Part shown: positions 1 through 8,544 of the stretch, piece after piece
Layout: each line of letters opens with the position of its first letter
How positions within the stretch are numbered: position 1 is the first letter of the stretch
NCBI GenBank assembly: GCA_018817505.1
Contig: JAHITR010000056.1
Location: 1 to 50,883, forward strand
Direction: 5' to 3'
DNA from: Candidatus Bipolaricaulota bacterium
GTDB lineage: Bacteria; Bipolaricaulota; Bipolaricaulia; UBA7950; UBA9294
DNA: 50,883 bases
Notes under the pieces: generated by a model
Told to the model about the DNA's origin: nothing
Seen by the model: the letters and a program-made list of their open reading frames with translations, nothing else
Database searches by the model: none
Program-made: the position numbers and the translations under genes

Positions 1-935
1 CGGAACGGGCCGAGGTGCGCCGTAGTGTCGGCAAGCTGCCCAATATTGTCGACACTTCGGATGTGGAACCAGTACGAGCCGCTGCCCTGAGTGAAGTCCT
101 GCGTGTGAGCGCCGCTCTCGTCAAAGAAATAGCCGTCGCCCGCGCCAAGACTCGTGCTTGAGCTGGTATCCCAGTAGCCGCGGTAGCCGTCGATGCCGCT
201 GTCGCACGCCGGCCGGTCGGTGGCGCTCGTCCAATTGATGGTGACCATCGAATCTGGCAGCGTGCTAGCGTTGTACCAGACGCCGGTCGAGTGCGTGCTG
301 CTCGAGGGCGTCGGGTTGTTCGGCGTCCACGGGAAGACGAGTTCGTCGTAGTAGGTAACGCGTACTTCCACCGCGTCGACGTAAATCGCCGTGCCCCCTA
401 CGTTGGCCTTTGCCCACACGGTGAACGTCTCGTTCCCGCCGCATACTTCGGCTGGGGTGAACGCATGGATGAACGGCGGATTGTCGATCGAAACGTTGTT
501 CCAGCTCGCGTCGACGGCTGTGCCGGTCGGTAGGCTGATCGTCCAAGGTGTAGGCCCGGCGGGGGCGTCGACCGTGCCGCCGCCATTCCAGGAGAGCGCG
601 ACCTGAACCGAGCCCGGCCCGCCGTCGCTGTACCCGCGGATGCGCACCTCGAAGCCGGTAATGACAGCGGTCGCGGGGATCGTGCCCCCCAATACGAACC
701 CGTAGTCGTCGAACTCGTGCTCGTCGCCGTTGGTCGTCGTGGAGGCCCACTGGCCGTCGTACGCTGTCTGGCCGCCCGAACCGTTGGTCCAGCTGAATCC
801 TTCGTGGGAGTCGTTGTCACTCGGAGCGACCCAGCCAGTCGTACACGTTGCCCAGCCAACAGACGAGATGAGCGCTACGAAAACCACAATCGCCAAGATT
901 CGGAACCACTGCCGACAGCCTCGATACCGTAACAT
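1..935 (-). CDS. Secreted surface protein with Ig/fibronectin-like domains (N-terminal part, cut by window edge)
   Basis: The reading frame starts at ATG 935-933 behind a GAGGAGG ribosome site and stays open to base 1, so at least 311 residues are present and the C-terminus lies outside the window. Residues 1-30 form a signal peptide: basic MLRYRGCRQ, then a hydrophobic stretch ending near VGWA. Residues about 35-190 look like a beta-rich extracellular domain full of Gly, Thr, Asn and Trp. Residues about 200-311 resemble the bacterial fibronectin/Ig-like module seen in large surface proteins (W-T-x-A-x-D, SGIDGYRGYWD, FHIRSVDNIGQ, HLGPF). I infer an exported, possibly adhesive or cell-surface protein; no enzyme motif is visible. 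It is transcribed away from the tRNA gene and I found no convincing promoter. Confidence 0.7.
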   Translation of the reverse strand, partial: MLRYRGCRQWFRILAIVVFVALISSVGWATCTTGWVAPSDNDSHEGFSWTNGSGGQTAYDGQWASTTTNGDEHEFDDYGFVLGGTIPATAVITGFEVRIRGYSDGGPGSVQVALSWNGGGTVDAPAGPTPWTISLPTGTAVDASWNNVSIDNPPFIHAFTPAEVCGGNETFTVWAKANVGGTAIYVDAVEVRVTYYDELVFPWTPNNPTPSSSTHSTGVWYNASTLPDSMVTINWTSATDRPACDSGIDGYRGYWDTSSSTSLGAGDGYFFDESGAHTQDFTQGSGSYWFHIRSVDNIGQLADTTAHLGPF

Positions 936-1304
936 CCCGCGCCCTCCTCGTTCCCAGCAACTCTCAGCCATAAGAATAGTAATACCGGATCACCGATCTG
1001 GAGATCCGAGCCACGGTCTTGTCAGTTCTACTCTAGCATTTTCGGCATTCCTTAGTCTATGCAGCAAATGGCGGCAATGTCTCGTTTCGTCTCCCATTCG
1101 ATGCTTTATCCATTCCATACAATTCTCACGCCCAGCGCCTCGCCACATGCCTTCATGTGAATATAGACATTGGGCACTTACCCTCTCGCGAACGTAACCA
1201 GCATTACATTGATCATTCCGCCATCATCGCTTTCTCCAGTATAAACAGATAGTCAAGTAATGTATGTCACAGAGATCACGTCCGCCGGCTGCGCCTTCTC
1301 GGGT
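936..1304. other. Intergenic stretch between surface protein and tRNA-Leu promoter
   Basis: No gene is supported on either strand here. The stretch must carry the promoter and 5' UTR of the minus-strand surface protein, but I could not pick out a -35/-10 pair with confidence. No repeat or mobile element signature was seen. Confidence 0.5.
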
Positions 1305-1333
1305 TTGACGAGCCAGGCATCTCTTCGTATGAT
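1305..1333 (+). promoter_or_regulatory. Sigma-70-type promoter of tRNA-Leu
   Basis: A -35 box TTGACG (1305-1310) and a -10 box TATGAT (1328-1333) are separated by exactly 17 bases. The predicted start lies about 10 bases before the mature tRNA 5' end, a short leader typical of stable RNA genes. Confidence 0.7.
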
Positions 1334-1349
1334 TCGCCGTGCCTTTTGA

Positions 1350-1436
1350 GCCAGAGTGGCGGAATTGGCAGACGCGCGGGACTCAAAATCCCGTGGCCTT
1401 CGGGTCGTGTGGGTTCGACTCCCACCTCTGGTACCA
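1350..1436 (+). tRNA. tRNA-Leu, anticodon CAA
   Basis: The 87-base gene folds as a class II tRNA with a long variable arm. The acceptor arm is GCCAGAG paired with CTCTGGT (a G-U closing pair), followed by discriminator A and an encoded CCA at 1434-1436. The anticodon loop is CTCAAAA between CGGGA and TCCCG, giving anticodon CAA, which reads UUG. The T arm contains GGTTCGACTCC. The long variable arm and the A73 discriminator agree with leucine identity. Confidence 0.95.
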
Positions 1437-1438
1437 AC

Positions 1439-1460
1439 AGCCCCGCATCGCGGGGCTTTT
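1439..1460 (+). terminator. Rho-independent terminator of tRNA-Leu
   Basis: Perfect 8-bp stem AGCCCCGC/GCGGGGCT (1439-1446 with 1450-1457) with a 3-base loop, followed by TTTT then GCTTTG. It begins three bases after the CCA end of the tRNA. Confidence 0.85.
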
Positions 1461-1513
1461 GCTTTGCCATTCTTCGTCAGGGGTTGGTCTGATGTGAAAC
1501 ACATCTCTCGACG

Positions 1514-1547
1514 CGCAAAGGACAAGCGGGGCTCGATGAGCCCCGCT
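1514..1547 (-). terminator. Terminator downstream of ftsZ
   Basis: A 10-bp perfect stem, AGCGGGGCTC (1525-1534) and GAGCCCCGCT (1538-1547), has a 3-base loop. Read on the minus strand it is followed by TTGTCCTTTG. It lies just past the ftsZ stop and ends the division operon facing the tRNA gene. Confidence 0.75.
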
Positions 1548-1575
1548 CTCTGACTGATATTCAATCCGGGCTTCG

Positions 1576-2715
1576 CTACCGTTTCCTTCCGGTCTCGCGC
1601 GGCTCACCCCAGGGCGGTCGGGGAGGTTCTTCGCGACTACGGCGGTTTCGACGAAGGAAAGTGGGGATATCCAAGTCGTCAACCCCGACGCGGCTCTCTT
1701 TGCCCAGCTTGTCTAGCATCGAATCATTGGACAGCGGTGACGCGTCTTCTTCCTCGCGTCCGTACTCTACTGCAAAGCCGGTGGCAATAACGGTCAACCG
1801 GACAGACTCCATTCCTTCGCGAATTGCAGTTCCGAAAATGATGTCAGCGCGGTCAGAGACGGCCTCGCGAATCAAGGAAGCTGCCGATGTGACTTCTTCA
1901 AGTGTCAGATCAGATCCGCCGGTGATATTCATAATCACCTTGCGGGCTCCATGAATGGAACCGTCAAGAAGAGGAGAGGAAATGGCGTTTCGCGCTGCTT
2001 CTTTTGTCTTTCCTTCTCCCGTGCCCTCGCCGATGCCCATCATGGCCGTACCCGCATCGCGCATCACAGATTCAATGTCGGCAAAATCCAGGTTGATCAT
2101 CCCGGGTATGGTAATGAGATCAGAAATCCCTTCGACGCCTTGACGAAGCACTTCATCCGCGATTTCGAACGCCTTGGTAATGGGCGTATCTGTTGGTGCG
2201 ACCTTTAGCAACTTGTCGTTAGAGATGCAGATCAGCGCGTCGACGCACTGAGACAGGCGGGCAATCCCTGTTTCGGCCTTCTCCGCTCGGGCAAGACCCT
2301 CGAAGGAAAACGGCCGCGTAACGATCGCCGTCGTGAGTATGCCCGCTTCCTTGGCAATGGCGGCAATAACAGGCGCAGCGCCCGTCCCCGTTCCTCCTCC
2401 CATGCCTGCGGTGATGAACACCATATCCACACCATTGAGAAGATCGATGATGACTTCTTTGCTCTCTTCGGCTGCAAGCCGTCCAATCTCTGGATTGCCT
2501 CCGGCTCCCAGACCTGCGGTCAGCTTCCGGCCTAGCTGCAACGTGCGATGGCCTTTGACCACGTCAAGAACCTGGGCGTCGGTATTGGCAACGACTAGCT
2601 CCACGATCCGATTGTTCGAAGTGAACATGCGATCGACAGCATTGCCTCCACCACCGCCGACGCCAATGACCATCAGTCTTGCGGGCGAAGCTGCAAAATT
2701 GGTCTGCTCTGCCAT
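1576..2715 (-). CDS. ftsZ: Cell division GTPase FtsZ
   Basis: Tubulin-like GTPase that polymerises into the Z ring at mid-cell. The 379-residue protein has the G1 region VGGGGGNAV near residue 20, the tubulin signature GGGTGTG at residues 106-112 and the T7-loop region NLDFADI. The conserved C-terminal peptide DIPTFLRRNRR that binds FtsA and other partners is at 349-359. The linker before this peptide is short, about 30 residues. A basic, proline-rich tail of about 20 residues follows the peptide, longer than usual. The start is ATG 2715-2713, three bases after the ftsA stop, with a GGGG-rich ribosome site inside the ftsA end. It is the last gene of ftsQ-ftsA-ftsZ and is followed by a strong terminator. 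Confidence 0.98.
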   Translation of the reverse strand: MAEQTNFAASPARLMVIGVGGGGGNAVDRMFTSNNRIVELVVANTDAQVLDVVKGHRTLQLGRKLTAGLGAGGNPEIGRLAAEESKEVIIDLLNGVDMVFITAGMGGGTGTGAAPVIAAIAKEAGILTTAIVTRPFSFEGLARAEKAETGIARLSQCVDALICISNDKLLKVAPTDTPITKAFEIADEVLRQGVEGISDLITIPGMINLDFADIESVMRDAGTAMMGIGEGTGEGKTKEAARNAISSPLLDGSIHGARKVIMNITGGSDLTLEEVTSAASLIREAVSDRADIIFGTAIREGMESVRLTVIATGFAVEYGREEEDASPLSNDSMLDKLGKESRVGVDDLDIPTFLRRNRRSREEPPRPPWGEPRETGRKR

Positions 2716-2718
2716 CGG

Positions 2719-3954
2719 CTACCCCCGGAAGAACCGATTGAACCAAGAGAAGAGCTTGCTCACGATCGATTCGCGTCTCTTCTCGTAATATTCGGGTTTC
2801 TTGAAGTCCTTCGTCTCGATGGCGTAGCGCAGCAGGCCAATCGAGGTTGCATAGATCGGCGATTCAACGATGTCACGAAGGCCGTGAATGCCTTGTGGAA
2901 TCTTGCCTCGCCGGACAGGGATGTCATAGCGTTGTGACGCGAATTCAGTCAGGCCATTGAGAAGCGAGCATCCACCTGTAAGGACCAGCCCGGCTGGGAT
3001 GAGATCCCGATAGCCAGCGTCCTCAACTTCCTGCATGCCCAGATCGAGCAGCTCCTCAATGCGAGGCTCGATGATCTTGGCCAGCCGCTTCTTGGACACG
3101 AGCTTCTTCCCATCTCCGCCGATCGTGGCGACCTCGATCTTTTCTTCTTCACCGACGGAATCGACAAGTGCCGTTCCATGCATCTTTTTGACGAGTTCTG
3201 CTTCTTCGATCGGGGTTTGCAGCCCGACGGTAATGTCATTGGTGATGTGTTCACCAGCAATCGGAATGACCTTGGAGAACCAGATATCGCCCCCGCGGAA
3301 GACGCTAATGTCCGTCGTCCCGCCGCCGATATCCATCAAGATGACACCCAACTCCTTCTCAGCCGATGAAAGCACGGCCAGTGAAGACGCGATCGGCTCC
3401 AGAACGATCTGTTTGATCCCGATGCCCAGACTCTCCACACAGCGTACAAGGTTGTGCACGGCTGTAATCGAACCTGTCACAATGTGGACATCCACTTCAA
3501 GCCTCGTTCCCGTCATGCCAACGGGATCCGTAATGCCGTCTTGTCCATCGACAATGTATTGCCGCGGAATGATATGGATCATCTCAGACTCTGGAGGAAT
3601 CTGAATCGCTTGAGCCGTCTCCACCACCCGGCGCACATCGTCGTCGGTGATGATTCGATCGGGGCGATTAATAGAAACGGTTCCCGAATTGTTGATCGAA
3701 GCGATATGCTTGCCAGCTATCCCCACATACACAGCGTCGATTTTGACGTCTGCCATGTTTTCCGCTTCTTCGACCGACTTTCGGATAGAAGCCATGGTGC
3801 GGCCGATATCGACGACGACACCTTTCTCCAATCCGTGAGATTCGGATTTACCCATTCCGATGATCTCTACAGTACCGTCGCTGACATTCCCCACAAGTGT
3901 CACGACTTTAGTGGTGCCTACATCGATGCCGACAACCACCCTTTCCTTCCTCAT
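2719..3954 (-). CDS. ftsA: Cell division protein FtsA
   Basis: Actin-like ATPase that tethers FtsZ filaments to the inner face of the cytoplasmic membrane. The 411-residue protein shows the phosphate-1 motif GIDVGTTK near residue 9, the SHS2/1C insertion, the phosphate-2 motif DIGGGTTDIS near residue 208 and the adenosine motif VLTGGCSLLNG near residue 333. The C-terminus is an amphipathic membrane-targeting helix (KLFSWFNRFF) typical of FtsA. Its ATG overlaps the ftsQ stop (ATGA) and it ends three bases before ftsZ, so the three genes are surely co-translated. Confidence 0.97.
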   Translation of the reverse strand: MRKERVVVGIDVGTTKVVTLVGNVSDGTVEIIGMGKSESHGLEKGVVVDIGRTMASIRKSVEEAENMADVKIDAVYVGIAGKHIASINNSGTVSINRPDRIITDDDVRRVVETAQAIQIPPESEMIHIIPRQYIVDGQDGITDPVGMTGTRLEVDVHIVTGSITAVHNLVRCVESLGIGIKQIVLEPIASSLAVLSSAEKELGVILMDIGGGTTDISVFRGGDIWFSKVIPIAGEHITNDITVGLQTPIEEAELVKKMHGTALVDSVGEEEKIEVATIGGDGKKLVSKKRLAKIIEPRIEELLDLGMQEVEDAGYRDLIPAGLVLTGGCSLLNGLTEFASQRYDIPVRRGKIPQGIHGLRDIVESPIYATSIGLLRYAIETKDFKKPEYYEKRRESIVSKLFSWFNRFFRG

Positions 3955-4688
3955 CTCCTCACCGCCTTACGGGGCACGAGCGTTGCCTCTCCCCCAAATC
4001 TAACATCAATCAGTTCATAGCCATCGATCTCAATCACTCGACAAAGCGCATCCAGTGATGCTAGACGACTCTGCGTCTGCGTCAGGTCGCCCAACCACAC
4101 GCGCGTATCATTCTCTAAGATTAGCTCAATCGAGCGCAAATCCGTAACATCCACGCTCCGAACCGCAAGTTCGCACACGTTACCCACTATCATGGCAACG
4201 AGCTCGGCAACTCGTGAATCAAGGATCCGATCTCCCTTTTCCCAACCTGAGGTCTTGGCACCGACGAGCTCCAGAGACGAGGTTGCAGTCTCATCCCTTC
4301 CCACGATGACACCGTCTTCAGCAACTGCTACCCTGACGTTCTCAGTGGGATGCTGTGCCCAGGCAATGACATGCCTCTCTTCGATGACAAGTTGGATGGT
4401 ATGAGGAAAGATCCTTCGCACCGACGCTTGCTTTACCCACGGGTGCTTCTCCAACTGGCGTTGCACACGTGTCGCTGGAATGGAGAAGATCGTTTGACCG
4501 CGATGAATTTGCGAAAGGGGAACCAAGTCCGCCGCTGTGGCGTTTCGGTTTCCTGAAATCACAACCTTACGCACATCGCAAAATTGAAGCCACGGAGTGT
4601 AAAGGGCAATGATTGCAGCAGCTATGAGTACCCCCCCTGATATGAAGATCCAAACCGCACTCTGGCGCTTGGTACTCCCCTCCTTCAC
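3951..4688 (-). CDS. ftsQ: Cell division protein FtsQ/DivIB
   Basis: Bitopic divisome protein with a short cytoplasmic tail, one membrane anchor at residues about 12-31 and a POTRA domain from about residue 39 (VRKVVISGNRNATAADL, then HPWVKQASVRRIFPHTIQLVIEERH), followed by the beta domain with VDVTDLRSIEL and the end region YELIDVRFG. At 245 residues it has normal family length. The start is GTG 4688-4686, with GAGG upstream at slightly long spacing. It is the first gene behind the promoter at 4736-4764 and overlaps ftsA by four bases. Confidence 0.93.
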   Translation of the reverse strand: MKEGSTKRQSAVWIFISGGVLIAAAIIALYTPWLQFCDVRKVVISGNRNATAADLVPLSQIHRGQTIFSIPATRVQRQLEKHPWVKQASVRRIFPHTIQLVIEERHVIAWAQHPTENVRVAVAEDGVIVGRDETATSSLELVGAKTSGWEKGDRILDSRVAELVAMIVGNVCELAVRSVDVTDLRSIELILENDTRVWLGDLTQTQSRLASLDALCRVIEIDGYELIDVRFGGEATLVPRKAVRR

Positions 4689-4735
4689 CCGTCACAGACC
4701 TCATTTTCCCCTACAGCAGAGAGATTCGTGAAAAT

Positions 4736-4764
4736 GTTATACAGTTTTTGTCTTCGAATGTCAA
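4736..4764 (-). promoter_or_regulatory. Strong sigma-70 promoter of ftsQ-ftsA-ftsZ
   Basis: On the minus strand a perfect -35 box TTGACA (4764-4759) and a near-consensus -10 box TATAAC (4741-4736) are separated by 17 bases. The predicted start is about 40 bases before the ftsQ GTG. This gives the division trio its own promoter, apart from the upstream mur genes. Confidence 0.8.
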
Positions 4765-4805
4765 TTCGCTTGCCGATCCTAGCGATTTTCTGCCTCTGGG
4801 TTTGC

Positions 4806-4822
4806 GCGGTTTCGAAAACCGC
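4806..4822. other. Small hairpin between murC and ftsQ promoter
   Basis: A 7-bp inverted repeat GCGGTTT/AAACCGC with a 3-base loop lies in the 264-base gap after murC. It has no T-run on the minus strand, so it is at best a weak terminator or an mRNA 3'-end stabiliser. Confidence 0.4.
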
Positions 4823-4952
4823 TTTCTCATCAAGTGCAATCATTTCGCCTAGGCAAGCTCTGCCATAATATCAGCTGAGAGACTTTAGCTTTGATTGCAT
4901 GAGGAACTGACACTCGACATTCTGTGACGTTCTCCACAGCGTGAAGCGCAAT

Positions 4953-6341
4953 TCAGCACGCCACTTTATGCAGGAAGCTCCCGCTCTCCAGAATCTGTGC
5001 CAACCGCTCCGTGACCTTCCAAACATCGCCAGCCCCAAAGCTGATGATGAAGTCCCCCGGCTCGATGCATGCCTCGAGAACGCGAACGGTCTGATCCTTC
5101 GTTTCGATCAGACGAGCCGTACTGCTCGTGTCCTTGCGAATGGCATCCACGACCTGCCGGGAGGTCGTACCCGGAATCTCTAGTTCACAAGCGGAGTAGA
5201 TGGGATTGACAAAGACGGTATCTGCGCCAGCGAACGCAACTCCAAAGTCATCGCCCAACGCTTTCGTGCGGCTGTAGCGATGCGGCTGGAACACAGCAAT
5301 AATCCGTCTGCCAGGCCAGCCCGTTCGAATCGCCTGGATGCTTGCTTCAATCTCCTCTGGCAAATGTGCGTAGTCATCCACAACCGTGACACCGTTCTCT
5401 TCCAGAAGCTCAAAGCGTCTGTGTGGCAGTTTGAATTCCCGCAACCCGTGAATCGCCTCGGTCAAGGAGAGTCCCGCCAATTGGGCTGCAGCCAGCGCAC
5501 AAAGCGCGTTGCGGACATTGTGTTCCCCTGGTGCAGGAAGAAGCACACGATCCACCCATGTTCCGCGCTCGTAGAGATCAAACGAGGTCATCCACCGATC
5601 GTACCCGAGGTGTCTGGCCTCTAGATCGGCGGTGACGTCAACGCCCACGGTCATCGCATCGGAGAATGCCTCGGCCAGGTGCGCCACGCGAGCATCGTTG
5701 ACGCAGAGGACCTGCCGAGCCGATTGTCGTAGGTATTGAGAGAATGTTTGTTCGATGTCCTCCAGGCTTGAGTAGGTCTGCAGGTGATCCTTTCCTATAT
5801 TCGTCAGAACAGCAATCTCGGATTGAACATTCACCAGAAGGCCGTCAGACTCATCGACTTCGGCAACAAACCACTCTCCCGAGTCCAAACACGCATTTCC
5901 TCCCAAAGCGGGGCAGTCAGCACCAATGAGATAGCTCGGCCTGTGTCCGCGATGCTTGAGAATCGTCGCGATCATGGCTGTCGTCGTCGTCTTGCCATGC
6001 GTTCCAGCAACCCCCACACTACGGTGCTTCTGGAGAAGACTAGCCATGGCAATCAACCGCGGGATGACAGGAATCCCCTGCTTCTTCGCTGCCAGTACTT
6101 CTTCATGGTCAGGGGAAATGGCTGAGGATACAATGATTGCATCAAGACCGCTCACCACATGATCGGCGCTGTGTCCGAGATGGATCCTCGCGCCCTTCTC
6201 TCGAAGAATTCCTGTCTCGTGATTCGATTGGAGATCGGAACCTGAGACACGAACGCCTTGCGAAGCAAGAACTGACGCAAGTCCGCTCATGCCGATGCCT
6301 GCAATTCCGACAAAATGAACCCGCGAGCCCCTCTTCATCAC
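4953..6341 (-). CDS. murC: UDP-N-acetylmuramate--L-alanine ligase
   Basis: Cytoplasmic ATP-dependent ligase that adds the first amino acid, L-alanine, to UDP-MurNAc. The 462-residue protein has the N-terminal Rossmann motif HFVGIAGIGMSGLA, the ATP loop GTHGKTTT at residues 113-120, the central-domain region EVDESDG, and the C-terminal domain with DDYAHLPEEI and FQPHRYSRT. The start is either GTG 6341-6339, which overlaps the murG stop (GTGA), or the adjacent ATG 6338-6336. It is the last gene of the mur part of the cluster. murB and ddl, common neighbours after murC, are missing and replaced by a 264-base gap. Confidence 0.96.
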   Translation of the reverse strand: MMKRGSRVHFVGIAGIGMSGLASVLASQGVRVSGSDLQSNHETGILREKGARIHLGHSADHVVSGLDAIIVSSAISPDHEEVLAAKKQGIPVIPRLIAMASLLQKHRSVGVAGTHGKTTTTAMIATILKHRGHRPSYLIGADCPALGGNACLDSGEWFVAEVDESDGLLVNVQSEIAVLTNIGKDHLQTYSSLEDIEQTFSQYLRQSARQVLCVNDARVAHLAEAFSDAMTVGVDVTADLEARHLGYDRWMTSFDLYERGTWVDRVLLPAPGEHNVRNALCALAAAQLAGLSLTEAIHGLREFKLPHRRFELLEENGVTVVDDYAHLPEEIEASIQAIRTGWPGRRIIAVFQPHRYSRTKALGDDFGVAFAGADTVFVNPIYSACELEIPGTTSRQVVDAIRKDTSSTARLIETKDQTVRVLEACIEPGDFIISFGAGDVWKVTERLAQILESGSFLHKVAC

Positions 6342-7465
6342 AAGCGCCCCCCCCTCATCAATGAGTGAATCTCACCAAGAATAGCAGATTCTGCACTGCG
6401 CTGTCCCATACGCATGGCGTTCCCTGCCATTCGCTCAAGGCCCAACTCATCGTCCATCTGTCCCAGAATGGCGCCTACCAGCCCTTGATGAACCATCACA
6501 TCGTCGCCGGCAACGATGCATGCACGCTCTTCTTCCATCCATTCCGCGTTCTTTCGTTGATGGTCATCAGCCGCCTCTTTCCACGGAACAAGCATCGAGG
6601 CCTTGCCGCAAGAGGTAATCTCGGCCAATGATGTGGCACCGGCACGGCAGACGACTAGATCGGCAATAGCAAAGGCGGCCCCCATCTGATACACATAGCC
6701 CTTGACGACGATATTGGTCACGCCGGAAATCGCCAAATCATCGCGAATGGTGGCTTCGCTGATGTCGTCTCCGGTGATGAGTAGAATCTGAAGATCCTGA
6801 TTCCTGGCGATCATCTCTTTGCCAAGAAGAACTTGCTCTGTGATTTCAGTGGCCCCCTTGGATCCGCCAAAGACGAGAATCGTTCTTCGATTGGGTTCGA
6901 GTCCGAAGTGCCGATAAAGCGCAGGCGAGCGCTTCACATGCAGGAATTCTTCTCGAATGGGATTTCCCGTCACCACAGTTTTTCGTGCGTGAGGAAACGA
7001 GCGTTCGGATTGAGGGAACGACAGCATGACAAGGTCGACGAACCTCGAGAGCCATCGATTCGCCAATCCACCAATCACGTTTTGCTCATGAATAGCCGTG
7101 CGAATCGGGAGGACGCGACCGAGGAATGCCCCCAGGATAACGGGGCCGAAGGATGAATATCCGCCAACACCGATCACCAGTTGCGGTCGGTACCGAAGGA
7201 AGAGTAGAACGGTTTGCACGAACCCCGCCAGCAGCCTCATCACTCCAACAACATTCTTCGTCCAGTTTCCGCGGACGATGCCACTTGCTAGGATGGGATG
7301 GAAAGCGATCCAGTCGTAATCCGGTAGGACGCGAGCCTCGACGCCAGTTCTGGTCCCAATGTAGGTGAACCGAGCTGCCGGGTATTTCTTCTTCAGACCT
7401 TCACACATGGCAAGTGCAGGATAGAAGTGTCCGCCCGTTCCGCCGCCAGCCACCAAGATCCTCAT
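6338..7465 (-). CDS. murG: Lipid II synthase MurG (UDP-GlcNAc transferase)
   Basis: Membrane-associated GT-B glycosyltransferase that adds GlcNAc to lipid I on the cytoplasmic face to give lipid II. The 375-residue protein starts MRILVAGGGTGGHFYPA, the typical N-terminal glycine loop. It also has GVGGYSSFGP, HEQN, GGSKGA, and the UDP-GlcNAc site RAGATSLAEI followed by VPWKEAADDHQRKNA. The frame is open further upstream, but ATG 7465-7463 is chosen because the conserved fold starts there and the codon overlaps the ftsW stop (ATGA). It overlaps murC by four bases at its 3' end. Confidence 0.96.
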   Translation of the reverse strand: MRILVAGGGTGGHFYPALAMCEGLKKKYPAARFTYIGTRTGVEARVLPDYDWIAFHPILASGIVRGNWTKNVVGVMRLLAGFVQTVLLFLRYRPQLVIGVGGYSSFGPVILGAFLGRVLPIRTAIHEQNVIGGLANRWLSRFVDLVMLSFPQSERSFPHARKTVVTGNPIREEFLHVKRSPALYRHFGLEPNRRTILVFGGSKGATEITEQVLLGKEMIARNQDLQILLITGDDISEATIRDDLAISGVTNIVVKGYVYQMGAAFAIADLVVCRAGATSLAEITSCGKASMLVPWKEAADDHQRKNAEWMEEERACIVAGDDVMVHQGLVGAILGQMDDELGLERMAGNAMRMGQRSAESAILGEIHSLMRGGRL

Positions 7466-8544
7466 GCAGGCCCTCCCTGTTTCGACACATTGAGAAGGAC
7501 TCCCACCAGCGCCAGAGTAATAATGAGTGACGATCCGCCGTTGCTGAAGAACGGAAAGGTCAGTCCCGTCACAGGTAGTAGGCCAATGACGACGCCCAAG
7601 TTGACGAGCGTCTGGAATCCCAATGCAAATCCGATTCCCATCGCCAACAGCTTGCCCAGACGATCCGGCGCGGATTCGGCGATTCGAAATGCCCGCCAGA
7701 CGAGCGCTCCAATCAGTGCCGCGACGGCAAGAACGCCTACAAATCCCAACTCTTCGGCAAGCACGGACATGATGAAATCGTTGTGGGATTGGGGTAAGTA
7801 AAACAGCTTGGCGTGCGACGCTCCAAGTCCTCGCCCCAGGATGCCTCCTGATCCAACGGCAGTGAGCGACTGCAGGGTTTGGTATCCCGTCGATTGACTG
7901 TAGGCCTGCGGATTCAGAAACGAAAGCAATCGCGCAAAGCGATACGGCGCTAAACGAATCGCCACGAAGACCAAAGGAACGCTCGCAGAGCACACAGCCA
8001 ACAGGTGGAGAATTCGCGCTCCCGCGAAGAACAGCATGGCCAGAACCACTGCGCCGAGTACCAGAATCATTCCCAGATCCGGCTGCACAATGACAATCGC
8101 TGCCAGCAGTCCGAGCAAGATAAGGTACGGCAGTACCCCTTCAGAGAACGTTCGAATCTTGTCGCCCTTGCGACTGAGGGAATGCGCCATGAACAGAATG
8201 AGCGAAAACTTGACGGCTTCGGTCGGCTGAAAGGTGAAGGGACCTAACGGAAGCCATCGCCCGTCCGAGATCCCAATGGGAAGGATCGTCAGAACTGTGA
8301 GCAAAATTCCGCCAACAAGAAGCACATCATTCAGCAGGACGAGATTGTGATAGTCCCACGATTCCAACAGGATCAAGACAAGAATGCCTACACCAGCCGC
8401 CATCAGCTGTCGAATGAGCATCGAGGTGTCTGAACCATAATGCCGCAGGGAAAATGGGCTGCTGGCGCTATAGAGCATGATGATGCCTGAGAACAGGAGA
8501 AGCGTAGTCACAAGTATGGCTCGTCGATCGACCAATCCACCCAC
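7462..8544 (-). CDS. ftsW: Lipid II polymerase FtsW (SEDS family)
   Basis: Polytopic membrane glycosyltransferase of the SEDS family that polymerises septal peptidoglycan. The 360-residue protein has about ten membrane segments and the family regions KFSLILFMAHSLSRKGD, VQPDLGMILV, GRGLGASHAKLFYLPQSHNDFIMSVLAEELG and FPFFSNGGSSL. FtsW is preferred over RodA because it sits between murD and murG in a division cluster. The start is GTG 8544-8542 with a GGGAGGGGG ribosome site. No ftsI partner is in the window. The gap to murD is about 150 bases, with no clear terminator or promoter seen. Confidence 0.92.
   Translation of the reverse strand: MGGLVDRRAILVTTLLLFSGIIMLYSASSPFSLRHYGSDTSMLIRQLMAAGVGILVLILLESWDYHNLVLLNDVLLVGGILLTVLTILPIGISDGRWLPLGPFTFQPTEAVKFSLILFMAHSLSRKGDKIRTFSEGVLPYLILLGLLAAIVIVQPDLGMILVLGAVVLAMLFFAGARILHLLAVCSASVPLVFVAIRLAPYRFARLLSFLNPQAYSQSTGYQTLQSLTAVGSGGILGRGLGASHAKLFYLPQSHNDFIMSVLAEELGFVGVLAVAALIGALVWRAFRIAESAPDRLGKLLAMGIGFALGFQTLVNLGVVIGLLPVTGLTFPFFSNGGSSLIITLALVGVLLNVSKQGGPA

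Noticed and set aside
265-859. Two long arginine-rich minus-strand open frames in the first kilobase
   Set aside because: They overlap the signal-peptide protein in other frames, have biased Arg/Pro composition and no ribosome site; the 935-1 frame has all coding signs.
1253-1682. Open frames across the tRNA-Leu gene
   Set aside because: They read through the tRNA and two terminator hairpins and have no ribosome site.
7466-7993. N-terminal extension of MurG by 176 residues
   Set aside because: It lies inside ftsW in another frame; the MurG fold starts at MRILVAGGGTGGH with a 4-base overlap with ftsW.
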